Below are positions 1 to 9,384 of a DNA stretch of 64,000 bases, in pieces. A model generated the notes under the pieces. That model ran no database searches, had not been told where the DNA came from, and worked only from the letters and a program-made list of their open reading frames with translations. Source of the stretch: Zooshikella ganghwensis DSM 15267. GTDB lineage: Bacteria > Pseudomonadota > Gammaproteobacteria > Pseudomonadales > Zooshikellaceae. The position numbers and the translations under genes were made by a program. The stretch lies in contig NZ_AUAF01000004.1 in the NCBI RefSeq assembly GCF_000428585.1, positions 1 through 64,000 of the forward strand, written 5' to 3'. Numbering within the stretch: the first letter of the stretch is position 1; each line of letters starts with the position of its first letter.

Positions 1-175
1 GGAGACAACGATTGGTCAGCTAGTAGAAAGGTTTAATATTCAGCGAACCAAAGGCAGAACACTATGGAGCTTGACTAATCGAATTACCCGCAAGCTATTA
101 TCACACAGTTTGTGTGTATTATTTAATAGGAACCAAGGCAATGCTCCTCTTCAGTTAGCTAAATTAATAGGCTAA
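1..175 (+). pseudogene. IS982-like transposase, C-terminal end (cut by window start)
   Basis: An open frame enters from the window edge (first complete codon at base 2) and stops with TAA at 173-175, giving 57 residues. The stretch ETTIGQLVERFNIQR, then LWSLTNRITRKLLSHSLC and a conserved-looking end LQLAKLIG, resembles the end of IS982-family DDE transposases, in which the E of the leading ET is the last catalytic acid. Whether the element is intact upstream cannot be seen. No clear terminal inverted repeat was recognised after the stop. The family is from memory of conserved motifs, not a search. Confidence 0.65.
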
Positions 176-270
176 AAAGTCGAGCATCGCGTTAAAATAG
201 TATTAACAGAGCCACTTTTAATAAAAATAATACATAAAAAATATACCCATAACGAAGATTTTTTAGGGGG

Positions 271-297
271 GCAGTTAAATGCTCCTGCATAAACTGC
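271..297. other. Hairpin upstream of acs
   Basis: The arms GCAGTTAAATGC and GCATAAACTGC can pair around a TCCT loop with one bulge. The hairpin sits in the 268-bp gap between the transposase end and acs, about 150 bp before the acs start. There is no T-run, so it is not a clear terminator. It may be a leader structure of acs or part of the insertion-element end. The rest of the gap (176-443) shows no gene; a good SD (AAGGA) precedes acs. Confidence 0.3.
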
Positions 298-443
298 ATT
301 GCCACCCTCCCTAATGGCCAAGAGCACCAATCTCGATATCCTTTAGGGTAAGCACAATGGATAGTGCGCATAAAAATGATTCGTTAAGGGTATACGTCAA
401 GCGATGTAAACCCTCGCCAAGGGGTTAACAACAAGGATACGAC

Positions 444-2375
444 ATGTTCAAAATAAAAAACCACGCGGTAAAGGAATCCTTTAAAACCGCATACATTACT
501 GAACAGAACTATCAAGAACTGTACCAAGAATCAATCAACAATCCAGATGCTTTCTGGGCAGAACAAGCCAAAGTCCACCTGCATTGGTTTTCACCATGGG
601 AAAAAGTTTATCAAGGAGACTTTGCGCAAGGCGACGTTGCTTGGTTTGTCGGTGGCAAGCTAAATGTTACCTATAACTGTATTGATCGCCACTTGCCAAC
701 CAAAGCCAATCAAACTGCGATTATTTGGGAAGCAGATGAACCAGGCCAGTCACTCATCATTACTTACCAGATGTTACATGATCACGTGTGTCGTATGGCT
801 AATGTCTTAAAAGAACGGGGTGTTAAAAAAGGTGATCGGGTTTGTATTTATATGCCCATGATCCCTGAAGCCGCTTATGCCATGCTTGCCTGTGCCCGAA
901 TCGGTGCGATTCACTCTGTAGTGTTTGGTGGCTTTTCTCCAGAGTCTCTAAAAGAACGTATTTTAGATGCTGACTGCTCTGTTGTTATTACTGCTGATGA
1001 AGGTGTGCGTGGCGGTAAATTTATTCCCCTCAAACAAAATACCGATGCAGCCTTAGAGCATTGCCCCGATGTTCATTCAGTGATTGTTATAAAGCGCAAT
1101 GGCGGAAACATTGCCTGGAAAGCGGGAAGAGACATTTGGTATCACGAACTTGCTGCAAAAGTAGCTTCCAGTTGCCCACCAGAAACAATGGATGCCGAAG
1201 ACCCATTATTTATTCTTTATACATCGGGTTCAACAGGGAAGCCCAAAGGCGTTTTGCACACTACAGGTGGCTACCTGCTACAAGCAACCATGAGCTTTAA
1301 ATATATCTTTGACTATCAGCCTGGGGAGGTATATTGGTGTACTGCTGATGTTGGCTGGGTAACGGGTCACTCTTATATCATTTATGGTCCCTTAGCCAAT
1401 GGTGCAACTACCTTAATGTTTGAAGGTGTACCAACCTACCCAACTCCTGCACGCTGTTGGGAAGTGGTTGATAAACATAACGTTAATATTTTCTACACAG
1501 CCCCTACAGCCATTCGTGCACTTATGGCACAGGGGCGTGAGTTTGTCAGCAATACCTCTCGCAAATCCCTTAGACTGCTTGGCACTGTAGGGGAACCCAT
1601 TAACCCTGAGGCCTGGGAATGGTATTACCATGTCGTTGGGGATGGACGCTGTCCTATAGTTGATACCTGGTGGCAAACGGAAACAGGTGCAATTTTAATT
1701 TCGCCATTCCCTGGTGCAAGCACTCTTAAACCAGGCTCTGCAACAAAACCTTTTTTCGGTGTAAAACCTGCACTGGTTGATAACAATGGTCAGCTGGTCG
1801 AAGGCCCTGGCTCAGGAAATTTAGTTATTACAGGGAGTTGGCCTAGCCAAATCAGAACGGTTTATGGCAATCATCAGCGTATGCTAGATACCTATTTTTC
1901 GACCTACCCTGGCTATTACTTTACAGGGGATGGTGCACGACGGGATGAAGATGGCGACTATTGGATCACCGGACGAGTTGATGATGTGCTCAATGTTTCA
2001 GGTCATCGTATGGGAACAGCTGAAGTGGAAAGTGCACTTGTGCTACATGATGCTGTTGCTGAAGCAGCCGTGGTTGGTTATCCCCATGAAATCAAAGGAC
2101 AAGGAATTTATGCTTTTATCAGTCCAATGCATGATATTGAACCCAGCCCTCAGCTAGAAGCTGAGCTGCGTAGTTTTGTTACCAAAGAAATTGGTCCAAT
2201 TGCCAAACCAGATATCTTGCACTGGACACCTGCTCTCCCCAAAACCCGCTCAGGTAAAATTATGCGGCGAATTTTACGAAAAATTGCGTGTAACGAATTT
2301 GACTCACTAGGAGATACCACAACCCTTGCCGATCCTAGCGTTATGGAGACGCTCATTAAAAATCGTCAAACTTAA
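444..2375 (+). CDS. acs: Acetyl-CoA synthetase (AMP-forming)
   Basis: This enzyme activates acetate with ATP and CoA to acetyl-CoA in the cytoplasm through an acetyl-AMP intermediate, feeding acetate into the TCA and glyoxylate cycles. It has 643 residues, the normal length for the family. The phosphate-binding loop [11 protein letters not shown] lies at about 259, the WWQTETG adenine/acetate motif near 409, the hinge [13 protein letters not shown] around 515, and the [11 protein letters not shown] motif near the end carries the catalytic, acetylation-regulated lysine (about K605). AAGGA stands 9 bases before the ATG. The gene is monocistronic and convergent with the DUF4124 gene. Related propionyl- or acyl-CoA synthetases are less likely given the full ACS motif set. 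Confidence 0.96.
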   Translation: MFKIKNHAVKESFKTAYITEQNYQELYQESINNPDAFWAEQAKVHLHWFSPWEKVYQGDFAQGDVAWFVGGKLNVTYNCIDRHLPTKANQTAIIWEADEPGQSLIITYQMLHDHVCRMANVLKERGVKKGDRVCIYMPMIPEAAYAMLACARIGAIHSVVFGGFSPESLKERILDADCSVVITADEGVRGGKFIPLKQNTDAALEHCPDVHSVIVIKRNGGNIAWKAGRDIWYHELAAKVASSCPPETMDAEDPLFILYTSGSTGKPKGVLHTTGGYLLQATMSFKYIFDYQPGEVYWCTADVGWVTGHSYIIYGPLANGATTLMFEGVPTYPTPARCWEVVDKHNVNIFYTAPTAIRALMAQGREFVSNTSRKSLRLLGTVGEPINPEAWEWYYHVVGDGRCPIVDTWWQTETGAILISPFPGASTLKPGSATKPFFGVKPALVDNNGQLVEGPGSGNLVITGSWPSQIRTVYGNHQRMLDTYFSTYPGYYFTGDGARRDEDGDYWITGRVDDVLNVSGHRMGTAEVESALVLHDAVAEAAVVGYPHEIKGQGIYAFISPMHDIEPSPQLEAELRSFVTKEIGPIAKPDILHWTPALPKTRSGKIMRRILRKIACNEFDSLGDTTTLADPSVMETLIKNRQT

Positions 2376-2391
2376 TCTCTCAACCATCATG

Positions 2392-2424
2392 GCACACATA
2401 TTCCTGACGCTTAGGTATGTGTGC
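2392..2424. terminator. Hairpin between convergent acs and DUF4124 gene
   Basis: A perfect 9-bp stem (GCACACATA at 2392-2400, TATGTGTGC at 2416-2424) with a 15-base loop lies just after the acs stop and touches the stop codon of the opposing gene. It has no T-run on either side, so it is a structural or Rho-assisted terminator candidate only. Confidence 0.35.
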
Positions 2425-2879
2425 TATGAACAATGTTTTTGGTACAGTTTTCGCCACTCTTCTACTTTTTCAGCACGCTCTTTTTCGGTCATCGGAATTT
2501 GGTTACCATCTTTATCCACAAGTACTACAGGGCCTTCGAGAGATTTTAAGTTGTTCTTTAAACGCTTGCACTTTAACTGTTTACGTTCCTCTGTTTTAGC
2601 ATTTTTTATCTGCTCTTCCAGCTGAATATCTTCTTGTACTTGCTTGTTTACTTCTTCCCGCCTTACAGACTCCATTCTATCCTCGTCCATATAGTTGAAA
2701 TCATTATTTTTAACTCTGATATCAACTTTATCAGCCTTCTGCTCTGCATCGACTGGAGGTTTATCACTATAGTGAATGCGCCCCTGATCATCACGCCACT
2801 GATACATTTCAGCTTGAATTGAGAAGCTAGCCACTATTAACAGTACTGGCACCACTAACTGCTGAAAGCTTTTAGGCAT
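2424..2879 (-). CDS. DUF4124 domain-containing periplasmic protein
   Basis: A 151-residue exported protein of unknown function. The ATG at 2879 was preferred over an upstream in-frame start (2993) because it puts a clean signal peptide at the N-terminus: MPKS, a hydrophobic stretch LVVPVLLIVASFSI, then a QA cleavage region. The mature part begins with YQWRDDQGRIHYSDKPP, the hallmark of DUF4124 (Y-W-x-D-x-x-G-x-x-H-Y-S-D), found at the N-terminus of many gammaproteobacterial periplasmic proteins. The rest is a highly charged helical region, likely coiled coil, ending in an acidic/basic tail. A second DUF4124 domain sits on the protease at 11.4 kb. Confidence 0.75.
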   Translation of the reverse strand: MPKSFQQLVVPVLLIVASFSIQAEMYQWRDDQGRIHYSDKPPVDAEQKADKVDIRVKNNDFNYMDEDRMESVRREEVNKQVQEDIQLEEQIKNAKTEERKQLKCKRLKNNLKSLEGPVVLVDKDGNQIPMTEKERAEKVEEWRKLYQKHCS

Positions 2880-3003
2880 TTTGTTACCCACTTGCCCTAC
2901 TCCTTCACAAACAACCACATACTTGCTTTGTTTTGCCTGCTTATTCTTCTTAAAGTATGCTGGCTCCAACCCATATTGCCAAGTAAAAGTCATTTTGATT
3001 TCT

Positions 3004-3021
3004 AGCTCATATTAATGAGCT
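3004..3021. repeat. Short palindrome between DUF805 and DUF4124 genes
   Basis: AGCTCAT, a 4-base spacer ATTA, and ATGAGCT form a perfect 7-bp inverted repeat 37 bases beyond the DUF805 stop. It may be an operator or a weak hairpin; no T-run follows. Confidence 0.25.
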
Positions 3022-3057
3022 TTCAAACAGTCACTTTCAACCGGTTAAAGTGTTGTT

Positions 3058-3585
3058 TTATTGCATGCTTACTAACAAACCATAATAAACAAGTGTTCGA
3101 CTTACTTTATAAATGAAAATTAGTGGTAGGGCTGAAAACATACCAAATATGATGTAGGTTCGAGGAGAGTTTGCCCGCGGTAAAGGCCCATACTGATTTA
3201 AATCACAAAAACCTGGCTTCGCTAGCAAAATATAGAAAATGTAAAGGTTATAACCAGGTATAAGTAAAGTCCAAACCCACCATCCAGATCGACCCAAGTC
3301 ATGAAATCGCATCAGCGCAACAGGTAAAAGAAAAACTGCTACATAACCCGCGAAATAAGGCCAAACAAGATATAAATAAATTTCGACTAACTTACTGTAC
3401 TGAGTATTTTTAGCTATGCTCGCCATATCCACTGCAATTAACACAGGCGCAATAATCAGCAAAAAATAGGTTGCAAACCGCAATCTACCTACGCGAGCAA
3501 TTTGAAATCGCGTTGATGTAAGAGTATCAGACCGAGTTGCTGTCATTTGGTCTGACTCATCAGTTAATATGGGATCACAGCGCAT
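3058..3585 (-). CDS. DUF805 family inner-membrane protein
   Basis: A small integral membrane protein, 175 residues from the ATG at 3585 (a GTG one codon earlier is also in frame). The DUF805 hallmarks are present: the entry motif RVGRLRFATY, several hydrophobic helices, the central RFHDLGRSGWWVW motif (family R-x-H-D-x-x-x-S-G-W), the LIPGYN segment, and a NQYGPLP motif close to the C-terminal side. The N-terminal 25 residues are polar and outside the domain. Function is unknown for the family. It stands alone on the minus strand ahead of the DUF4124 gene. Confidence 0.8.
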   Translation of the reverse strand: MRCDPILTDESDQMTATRSDTLTSTRFQIARVGRLRFATYFLLIIAPVLIAVDMASIAKNTQYSKLVEIYLYLVWPYFAGYVAVFLLPVALMRFHDLGRSGWWVWTLLIPGYNLYIFYILLAKPGFCDLNQYGPLPRANSPRTYIIFGMFSALPLIFIYKVSRTLVYYGLLVSMQ

Positions 3586-3699
3586 CACTACTCATTCACT
3601 TACTCTAACGTATACCCTTCAGTCCTTTGCTTTCTTAACGCTACGTAGCAAGTGTATTCTATTCAGCAGTTCAAGAGAGATAATTGGCTAGCAAAACAC

Positions 3700-3728
3700 A
3701 AAAAAAAGGCTATCCGATAAAGATAGCC
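3700..3728 (-). terminator. Rho-independent terminator with no gene upstream
   Basis: Read on the minus strand, a 7-bp stem (GGCTATC / GATAGCC, loop TTTATCG) is followed immediately by eight T residues. It is a good intrinsic terminator, but no minus-strand reading frame lies between it and 4171. It therefore probably ends a small non-coding transcript. Confidence 0.7.
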
Positions 3729-3850
3729 AAACATCAACGCTAGGTTTAGGGAAGTAAATAATTACAGGAGGAGGTTTAAAACCAAATACTTTAACAATGA
3801 TTCATCAAGTGAATGACTAATGGATCTCTCACAACCACCAGAAAAAGTAT
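3700..3850 (-). ncRNA. Candidate small RNA
   Basis: Inferred from an orphan terminator (3700-3728) and a perfect minus-strand -10 hexamer TATAAT at 3862-3857 placed so that a transcript would start near 3850. The predicted RNA is about 150 nt with no reading frame of note. It contains the C-rich run ACCTCCTCCTG (minus strand, about 3775-3765), complementary to Shine-Dalgarno sequences. Many Hfq- or CsrA-linked regulatory RNAs show such runs. The -35 region is weak (GCGGTT at 17-bp spacing). No match to a known RNA family was recognised. The remainder of the gap up to 4171 shows nothing else. Confidence 0.4.
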
Positions 3851-4171
3851 ACGACAATTATAGTAAGTTAATCAGAGAAAACCGCTAACCAGTTCAAATT
3901 ATTGGCATGCGTTATAACTAATATTAATAAAAAATTTATTGTTCAAAAAACATGCGTATATAGTTTTTTAACATTAGTCATAAGCTAGGTTTTAACAGGA
4001 TTTGTCTCTCGCGAAGAAGAGTATAGTAGGTAATATGTTTGCTCTGTGCTTTACTTAACTTATAAAAAGCTCTCAACCTCTCACAAGATATGCTCTGTAC
4101 TCAGCTTTAAGACACCGGAGTTCAAGTTTTTTTAGTCATGATTAAATTTTCAACCCATATTTAATTAGTTT

Positions 4172-5389
4172 ATGCTCAAAACGGCTATAAATGCACTATG
4201 GTACCTTGGTAATATCCCAAACACTTATGTATTCAAAAAAGCAGCGCTTCATCCTGAGCGCACGCAGTCTACCAAGTTATTCCAGTACATCAAAAATAAT
4301 GCATCTACTCAATTTGGCCAGCAACATAACTTTGAACACATAAAAACTTTCAGTGACTATCAGAAGTATGTTCCTATTAGGGGCTACAACGACTTTGAAC
4401 CTTGGATACAAAAAGTAATTGAAGGGAAAACACATATCCTCACAATCGAAAGTGTACTTTGTTTAATGCCGACTAGTGGTGTAACTGGAGATATAAAACT
4501 CATTCCTTATACACAAGGACTCCAAAAAGAATTTAGTTTGGGTGTTGCACCATGGATCAACAACACTTTTAAGTTAAAACCAAATATTATGGGAGGATCA
4601 TCCTATTGGTCTATTGCGCCTAGTTTAATAGAGTTTAATCAAAAATCAGCCGTTAAAATTGGGTATACAGAAAAAAGTAGCTATATAAGCAGTAAAATTC
4701 ATGGACTCATAAACTCCGTTATTGCGGTGCCTAACTCTCTGATCAAGCTTCATTCTATAGACTCATTTAATTATCTGACATTACTTTACCTATTAGCCTG
4801 CAAAGATCTTCGTTTTGTTTCTGTCTGGCACCCGTACTATTTTTCTCAACTATTAAAACAACTAAAAAGCTACTGGCAGTTACTACTAAATGATCTTGCC
4901 ACGGGTTCTATTTCATTAGATGAAAAACATGATATTAATGAGTATAAAATTGAGCCAATGCCAAAGCGTAGTGAGTTACTCGCAAAATTTACAGCTGACC
5001 AATACACTCGTATTTGGCCTGAGCTTTCCTTGATAAGCTGCTGGGGAGAAGAAAACAGTGTCTATGCTCTTAAAGATATAGCGAATAAATTCCCTCAAGC
5101 AGTTATCCAAGAAAAGGGGTTAATTGCTACAGAAGCCTTTATTTCTCTTCCTCTAGGCGTTAATCAAAATATTAAACCTATTAGTATAAACTCACATTTT
5201 TTTGAGTTTATTAATGATAAAGGGCAATCCAAGCTAGTTCATGAACTACGACTAGGAGAAGAGTATAACTTGGTAGTCAGCACCGCTGGTGGTTTATATC
5301 GTTATTTCCTGCAAGATCGCATAAAAGTAGTAGATTTTTTCCTCAACTTACCCTGCCTTAAGTTTATTGGGAAACCATCTATAGACTGA
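4172..5389 (+). pseudogene. GH3 auxin-responsive family protein, C-terminally truncated
   Basis: GH3 proteins belong to the adenylate-forming (ANL-like) superfamily and conjugate amino acids to acyl acids; bacterial members mostly have unknown substrates. The 405 residues begin with the family pattern (NNASTQFGQQHNF, then YQKYVPIRGYNDFEPWI) and include the ATP-loop-like PTSGVTGD near residue 110 and a YRYFLQDRIKVVDF segment near the end. Typical members run to 500-570 residues. Here the frame stops right after LKFIGKPSID, where the small C-terminal domain should start, and the convergent neighbour begins 44 bp later, so the missing part is not present in another frame. No SD is visible before the ATG. 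It is likely a remnant or an activity-altered short form. Confidence 0.65.
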
Positions 5390-5433
5390 TCTTCATTTTC
5401 CAACAAGGATGGTTTATGCCTAAAAAAATAAAA

Positions 5434-6597
5434 TCAACTTAAAATAATATGCGGTAAATAACGAGATAAGTCTTGAGTGACCAATGAACTATCTTCTCGT
5501 ACTGAAATACCTGCAGGCTCTTCATTAATAAGCCATGAGCCAATGAGTGTATAGCTTTCACCAAATTTTGGTAATGGGTAATAGGCTTGAATTATTTTTC
5601 CCTCTTCACCATAAGGCCCATCAATAAAGGTTGTCTGTTGACCATTTTGATAAACTTCAACGTTGCTACCTTCTCGAGAAAATATAGGCTTTATAACATA
5701 GTCCTGTAAATCAATATTTTTATCATCTTCAAAATAGCTAGGTAATAAGTTCGGGTGATTAGGGAATAAACGCCAAAGCATAGGTAGTAATGCTTTATTC
5801 GATAAAATAGCCTTCCAAGGCGGCTCTAGCCATGCTGTTTTATTATTCAGTAAATAGGGTGCATATTCTTCCCTTAACATGAATTCCCATGGATAGAGTT
5901 TAAACATCCAACGTACCGCATGGTCCTCAAGGTCAGTAAAGTCACCTTCATCAGAAAGACCAATATCTTCTACATAAACAAAAAAAGTATCAATACCTGC
6001 TTGTTCTGCACAGTCTTGTAAATATTGTACCGTCCCTCGATCCTCATCAGTATCTTTACTGCAAGAAAAAAATAAAGGAGAACCTGCACGCTCTTTTGCT
6101 AGCTGAACAAATCGGGTTATGAGTTTTTCCTGCAAAGAATTAAACTGATCTGATTGACGTGGTAGTTTCCCTTTGTTTACACACTCTTCTAACCATAACC
6201 ATTGCCAAAATCCCGTTTCATATAAACTGGTAGGAGTATCTGCATTATTTTCATACAGTTTTGCTTCGCTTTTTCCATTATAAGCAAAGTCCAACCTAGA
6301 ATATAAACAGGCATCTTTTCGTTGCCAGGAGGAAGCCACAAAATCCCAATGTGTTTCTGGAATGCAAAAACGCTCCATTAGCTCTTCTGAGCGAATGACT
6401 TTATCCACTACGGCAAGGCACATCTCATGAATTTCTGCAGTAGGGTCTTCTATGTCTTGCTCAATCTGTCGTAATGTAAATTGATAATAAGCAGTTTCAT
6501 CCCAATAAGGTTCACCATACATGGTATGAAATTTAAAGCCAAACTCTTCTGCTCTTTTACGCCAATCGGCTCGTTCTTTTATTGGAATCCGTAACAT
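5434..6597 (-). CDS. yjfC: Glutathionylspermidine synthase-like ATP-grasp protein (YgiC/YjfC family)
   Basis: This is the last gene of the yjfI-like operon, 387 residues, the normal length for YgiC/YjfC. The family shares the ATP-grasp ligase half of glutathionylspermidine synthetase but lacks the amidase half. Visible marks are WDETAYYQFTL near residue 32, RLDFAY and YENNADTPTSL around 105-125, and the ATP-binding segment VIKPIFSREGSNV near 305. The natural ligase substrate is unproven. It lies 52 bp downstream of the DUF1190 lipoprotein gene, an order also seen in E. coli (yjfM-yjfC and ygiB-ygiC). It is cytoplasmic, with no signal peptide. Confidence 0.85.
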   Translation of the reverse strand: MLRIPIKERADWRKRAEEFGFKFHTMYGEPYWDETAYYQFTLRQIEQDIEDPTAEIHEMCLAVVDKVIRSEELMERFCIPETHWDFVASSWQRKDACLYSRLDFAYNGKSEAKLYENNADTPTSLYETGFWQWLWLEECVNKGKLPRQSDQFNSLQEKLITRFVQLAKERAGSPLFFSCSKDTDEDRGTVQYLQDCAEQAGIDTFFVYVEDIGLSDEGDFTDLEDHAVRWMFKLYPWEFMLREEYAPYLLNNKTAWLEPPWKAILSNKALLPMLWRLFPNHPNLLPSYFEDDKNIDLQDYVIKPIFSREGSNVEVYQNGQQTTFIDGPYGEEGKIIQAYYPLPKFGESYTLIGSWLINEEPAGISVREDSSLVTQDLSRYLPHIILS

Positions 6598-6649
6598 AAT
6601 AATACAACCATTAAGCTTGTGTTACTTCTTATTTGGGCAGGGTTGGAGT

Positions 6650-7255
6650 CTAACCGCCCCAACCACCACTAGAGGATGAACGCGAACTCCAAGAAGATGT
6701 AGCTTTTGCTTTGGACCCAAAACCACCACGACTAATTGTCCGTGTCACTTTAGGCGGTTCTTTTTTAAATGAGTCTTTTGAAACATAAACACTTTTATTG
6801 TATCGACTACCATAGGTACGACCATCAGTCGTCATCCAGTGGTCTCGAATATCAGAATATGGTGAATACGATGTAATTAAAGGCCGGCTGTAGCGAAAGT
6901 CTATATCTCTATCATTATCAAGTGCTTTTGCCAGAACAAAACCGGCCATTAAGGGAATCCAATTATCACTTTTAGAGTGTTGAATACACTGCCCATAACC
7001 AAATTCATACTCACAGTCAGCTAAACCTGCATACTGTGGAGCCGTTTTATATAACGACTTTAATGCTTTCTGGTAGGCAAACTCACACTGAGATTCATAA
7101 TTCGGGTTGGCGGACTTACATTCATCTAAAGATCGATAAACCACTGCATTAGGCTGATCCGAACAACCTACTAATAAACTTGTACCAAGTCCAATGCTGC
7201 CAAAGGTCGTAACCTTGCGCATTACCTCTAAATTAATAAAACGAGTGCGTTTCAT
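6650..7255 (-). CDS. yjfM: DUF1190 lipoprotein (YjfM/YgiB family)
   Basis: A 201-residue predicted lipoprotein. The N-terminal region (RKVTTFGSIGLGTSLLVGC) ends in a lipobox whose cysteine is about residue 31, so the mature protein would be lipid-anchored. It contains YRSLDECK, CEFAYQKA and DCEYEFGYGQC segments with the paired cysteines typical of DUF1190, and a Ser/Gly-rich tail (SSWSSRSSSSGGWGG) similar to YgiB-family tails. SD AGGAAGC abuts the ATG. Its place between DUF350 and the ATP-grasp gene matches E. coli yjfLMC. Function is unknown. Confidence 0.85.
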   Translation of the reverse strand: MKRTRFINLEVMRKVTTFGSIGLGTSLLVGCSDQPNAVVYRSLDECKSANPNYESQCEFAYQKALKSLYKTAPQYAGLADCEYEFGYGQCIQHSKSDNWIPLMAGFVLAKALDNDRDIDFRYSRPLITSYSPYSDIRDHWMTTDGRTYGSRYNKSVYVSKDSFKKEPPKVTRTISRGGFGSKAKATSSWSSRSSSSGGWGG

Positions 7256-7271
7256 GCTTCCTGCCTCCTTT

Positions 7272-7682
7272 TTAATAAGTCATGCAGGCAGCGTTTAAAA
7301 TACCTATTGCGATAGACACGCCCCCAAGCACAATACCTGCAGATACTTCAGCTTTTTCAATACGAGAAGCAATTAACGGCATAAATAGACGAACAATTAA
7401 ATAAGCCAGTACTTGTGTGATTAAAGCTACAACAGCCCACACAATAAAATCAACATAATTGACTGAGTTTTTGGCGGCACTACCCAACGCAATGGCATAA
7501 CCTATTAACGTTCCTGTTAAAGCAATGGCGGCAGCTGAATTATTACTCTTAACCAATGCCCACTCATCATAAGGCGTAATCATCGTGTAAATAAATTTAA
7601 ACGCGAATAACGCAATAACCGAGCTGATAAAATAAAGCGCAAAGCCCCCCAGCCCCTGAATGGAGGTCAAAATCATATCCAT
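7272..7682 (-). CDS. yjfL: DUF350 inner-membrane protein (YjfL family)
   Basis: A 136-residue protein made almost entirely of four hydrophobic helices arranged as two DUF350 repeats: residues about 10-32 (GFALYFISSVIALFAFKFIY), 48-70 (AAAIALTGTLIGYAIALGSA), 78-100 and 112-133. Conserved features include the GxxIGYAIALG segment in the second helix. It sits 16 bp before yjfM and 12 bp after the DUF2491 gene, so it is co-transcribed. Function is unknown; the family recurs next to PspA-like proteins and ion channels. Confidence 0.85.
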   Translation of the reverse strand: MDMILTSIQGLGGFALYFISSVIALFAFKFIYTMITPYDEWALVKSNNSAAAIALTGTLIGYAIALGSAAKNSVNYVDFIVWAVVALITQVLAYLIVRLFMPLIASRIEKAEVSAGIVLGGVSIAIGILNAACMTY

Positions 7683-7694
7683 GTTTGGTTCCCC

Positions 7695-8345
7695 TTAACC
7701 AATAATTTCAATGTCAGATGAGGTGAGATTAATACCAACAGATTCCACTAAACAACGATCATATTGATTATCAATAATTTTTTCTTCAGCAGAAACTAAC
7801 AAAAATTCAAACAAATTATCGTCAACCTCTCGCTCATACAACATTATAAATTGATCAGTAATAGAGGTTGAGCCATCTTGCATATAAGTCTTTTCTGTCA
7901 TTGCCACAGGCGGAGACGTTTCACCTACCTCCTCCCACACTCGTTTGAATGTATTGTTCTCTAACAAATAGGTAGGTTGGCTGACATGCTCATCAAGCAC
8001 TTTATCCCATTGACTTTGTGAAGAAATACCTTGTGTATTATGGAAAAAAAATAATTTCACATCATCAATATGATTCTCAGTTAAACCACCTTTGCAGACA
8101 ATTTGTAAAAAACCATCGTCATCTGTATAAAATCGTAATAATGTCGTACTTTCATCCAGTTTAACTTCACCGACAGCCTGGATTAACTGATTTCGATGAG
8201 CATTGGCAAACGTCAGCTTCTCTTCAATTAAACGTAATTTAAGATCATTTAACTGGAAAGAGCCACTGATATTTAAGCCCATGATTTCTGGTGCTTTAAC
8301 TGCTGCAGGCTCTTCTTTTTTCTTTTTCTTGAAGAAATCAAACAT
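7695..8345 (-). CDS. yjfK: DUF2491 protein (YjfK family)
   Basis: A 216-residue soluble protein of unknown function. It opens with a short hydrophobic/basic segment MFDFFKKKKKEE, then LNISGSFQLNDLKLR at about 25-40, followed by a mixed alpha/beta region rich in acidic residues. Length and context (between a PspA-type gene block and yjfL) match E. coli YjfK. Its ATG overlaps the end of the potassium-channel gene by 8 bp, indicating translational coupling. Confidence 0.8.
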   Translation of the reverse strand: MFDFFKKKKKEEPAAVKAPEIMGLNISGSFQLNDLKLRLIEEKLTFANAHRNQLIQAVGEVKLDESTTLLRFYTDDDGFLQIVCKGGLTENHIDDVKLFFFHNTQGISSQSQWDKVLDEHVSQPTYLLENNTFKRVWEEVGETSPPVAMTEKTYMQDGSTSITDQFIMLYEREVDDNLFEFLLVSAEEKIIDNQYDRCLVESVGINLTSSDIEIIG

Positions 8346-9381
8346 GACTCAACGTCTCCCAGCTAATCTGCAAAATTCTTTTTTCAGCAATATAGTAAAC
8401 GCGATTACCTGGTAACACTTGATGATCTAAAGCTGGGTTGACCAAAAGCTGACCATCTTGCTCAATACCAATTGCTGTTGCATTATGCTTTTCTTTAAAA
8501 ACATGAAATATCTTGCTAAACGCAATAGCAGTGCATTCCTTAGGATAAGTAGCGGAATACTGAGTCATACCATGGGCTACACTTAGAAGTTGGTGATGAA
8601 GCTGACTTGATCCTGGGTCCATTGCTGATTTAACCATTAATTCAGTAGCAATAGAGGGCATACATTCCGCACGAGGGCAATGCAGCTTAAGTAGTTCACT
8701 CAGCTGCTCTTCTTGAAAGTAAGCAATTAAGTTAGCGCGCGTATTTATTTTGGCACAGTACAATGCCGTCGTCAGTGTTGTGTCATCAGCTTCTGTATCT
8801 ACAATGATAATATCAGCATCAACAACACACGCTCTTTCCAGTTCCTTACTATTGCTAAAACTTTCAACTTGAACAAAATGGATTGCGTCAGGCATTGGGT
8901 TTTCCATGACTTTATCCACACACAACACTACTTGCCTTTGTAAGTTCTGCTGAGTTTCTCGTAATAACAACGTCAAAAGATGTGCTGTTCGCTGTCCCCG
9001 CCAACCAATAACGAGAATGTGATTATTCATACTTAATGCTCTCAGTCCATTCATGCCTTTTTGCCATTGGTTAAGTACAAGTGCAGCTACTTTGCCTGCC
9101 GACATGGCAAACATACTCAACCCAAAAGGAATAACAAAAATAGCGGTAAACAACTGACCACCAGGTGTTACAGGGGAAAAGTCACCATACCCGACAGTTG
9201 ATGCTGTCACTAATAACCAGTAAAAGAATATGGATAAATCAGTTATTGCGGTTTCATGAAAAAGAGTGAGTCCTATCCATGTGACCAATACATAAACAGA
9301 GAGGGTTAATAATAACCCTCGTACTGTCATTTGAATCACATGATTAGCAAAGAAGCTTTTTAGTCTTTGTAAAATGATCAT
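8338..9381 (-). CDS. Two-helix potassium channel with cytosolic RCK/TrkA-N domain
   Basis: A predicted K+ channel of 347 residues. TM1 spans about 17-40, a pore loop with the K+ selectivity filter TVGYGD is at 62-67, TM2 is about 73-95, and a Rossmann-type RCK/TrkA-N domain starts at about 121 (HILVIGWRGQ, with GWRGQ replacing the usual GxGxxG). A C-terminal half resembling a TrkA-C or second RCK module follows. The gene lies 3 bp after pspA-like and overlaps yjfK by 8 bp. E. coli yjfIJKLMC has no channel gene. Ligand gating by nucleotide or ions is inferred from the fold only. Confidence 0.85.
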   Translation of the reverse strand: MIILQRLKSFFANHVIQMTVRGLLLTLSVYVLVTWIGLTLFHETAITDLSIFFYWLLVTASTVGYGDFSPVTPGGQLFTAIFVIPFGLSMFAMSAGKVAALVLNQWQKGMNGLRALSMNNHILVIGWRGQRTAHLLTLLLRETQQNLQRQVVLCVDKVMENPMPDAIHFVQVESFSNSKELERACVVDADIIIVDTEADDTTLTTALYCAKINTRANLIAYFQEEQLSELLKLHCPRAECMPSIATELMVKSAMDPGSSQLHHQLLSVAHGMTQYSATYPKECTAIAFSKIFHVFKEKHNATAIGIEQDGQLLVNPALDHQVLPGNRVYYIAEKRILQISWETLSHV

Positions 9382-9384
9382 TGA

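Noticed and set aside
3762-3820. Tiny plus-strand frame near GGAGGAGG
   Set aside because: The only ATG is about 25 bases from the GGAGGAGG and opens just seven codons; the purine run is better explained as the complement of the candidate sRNA.
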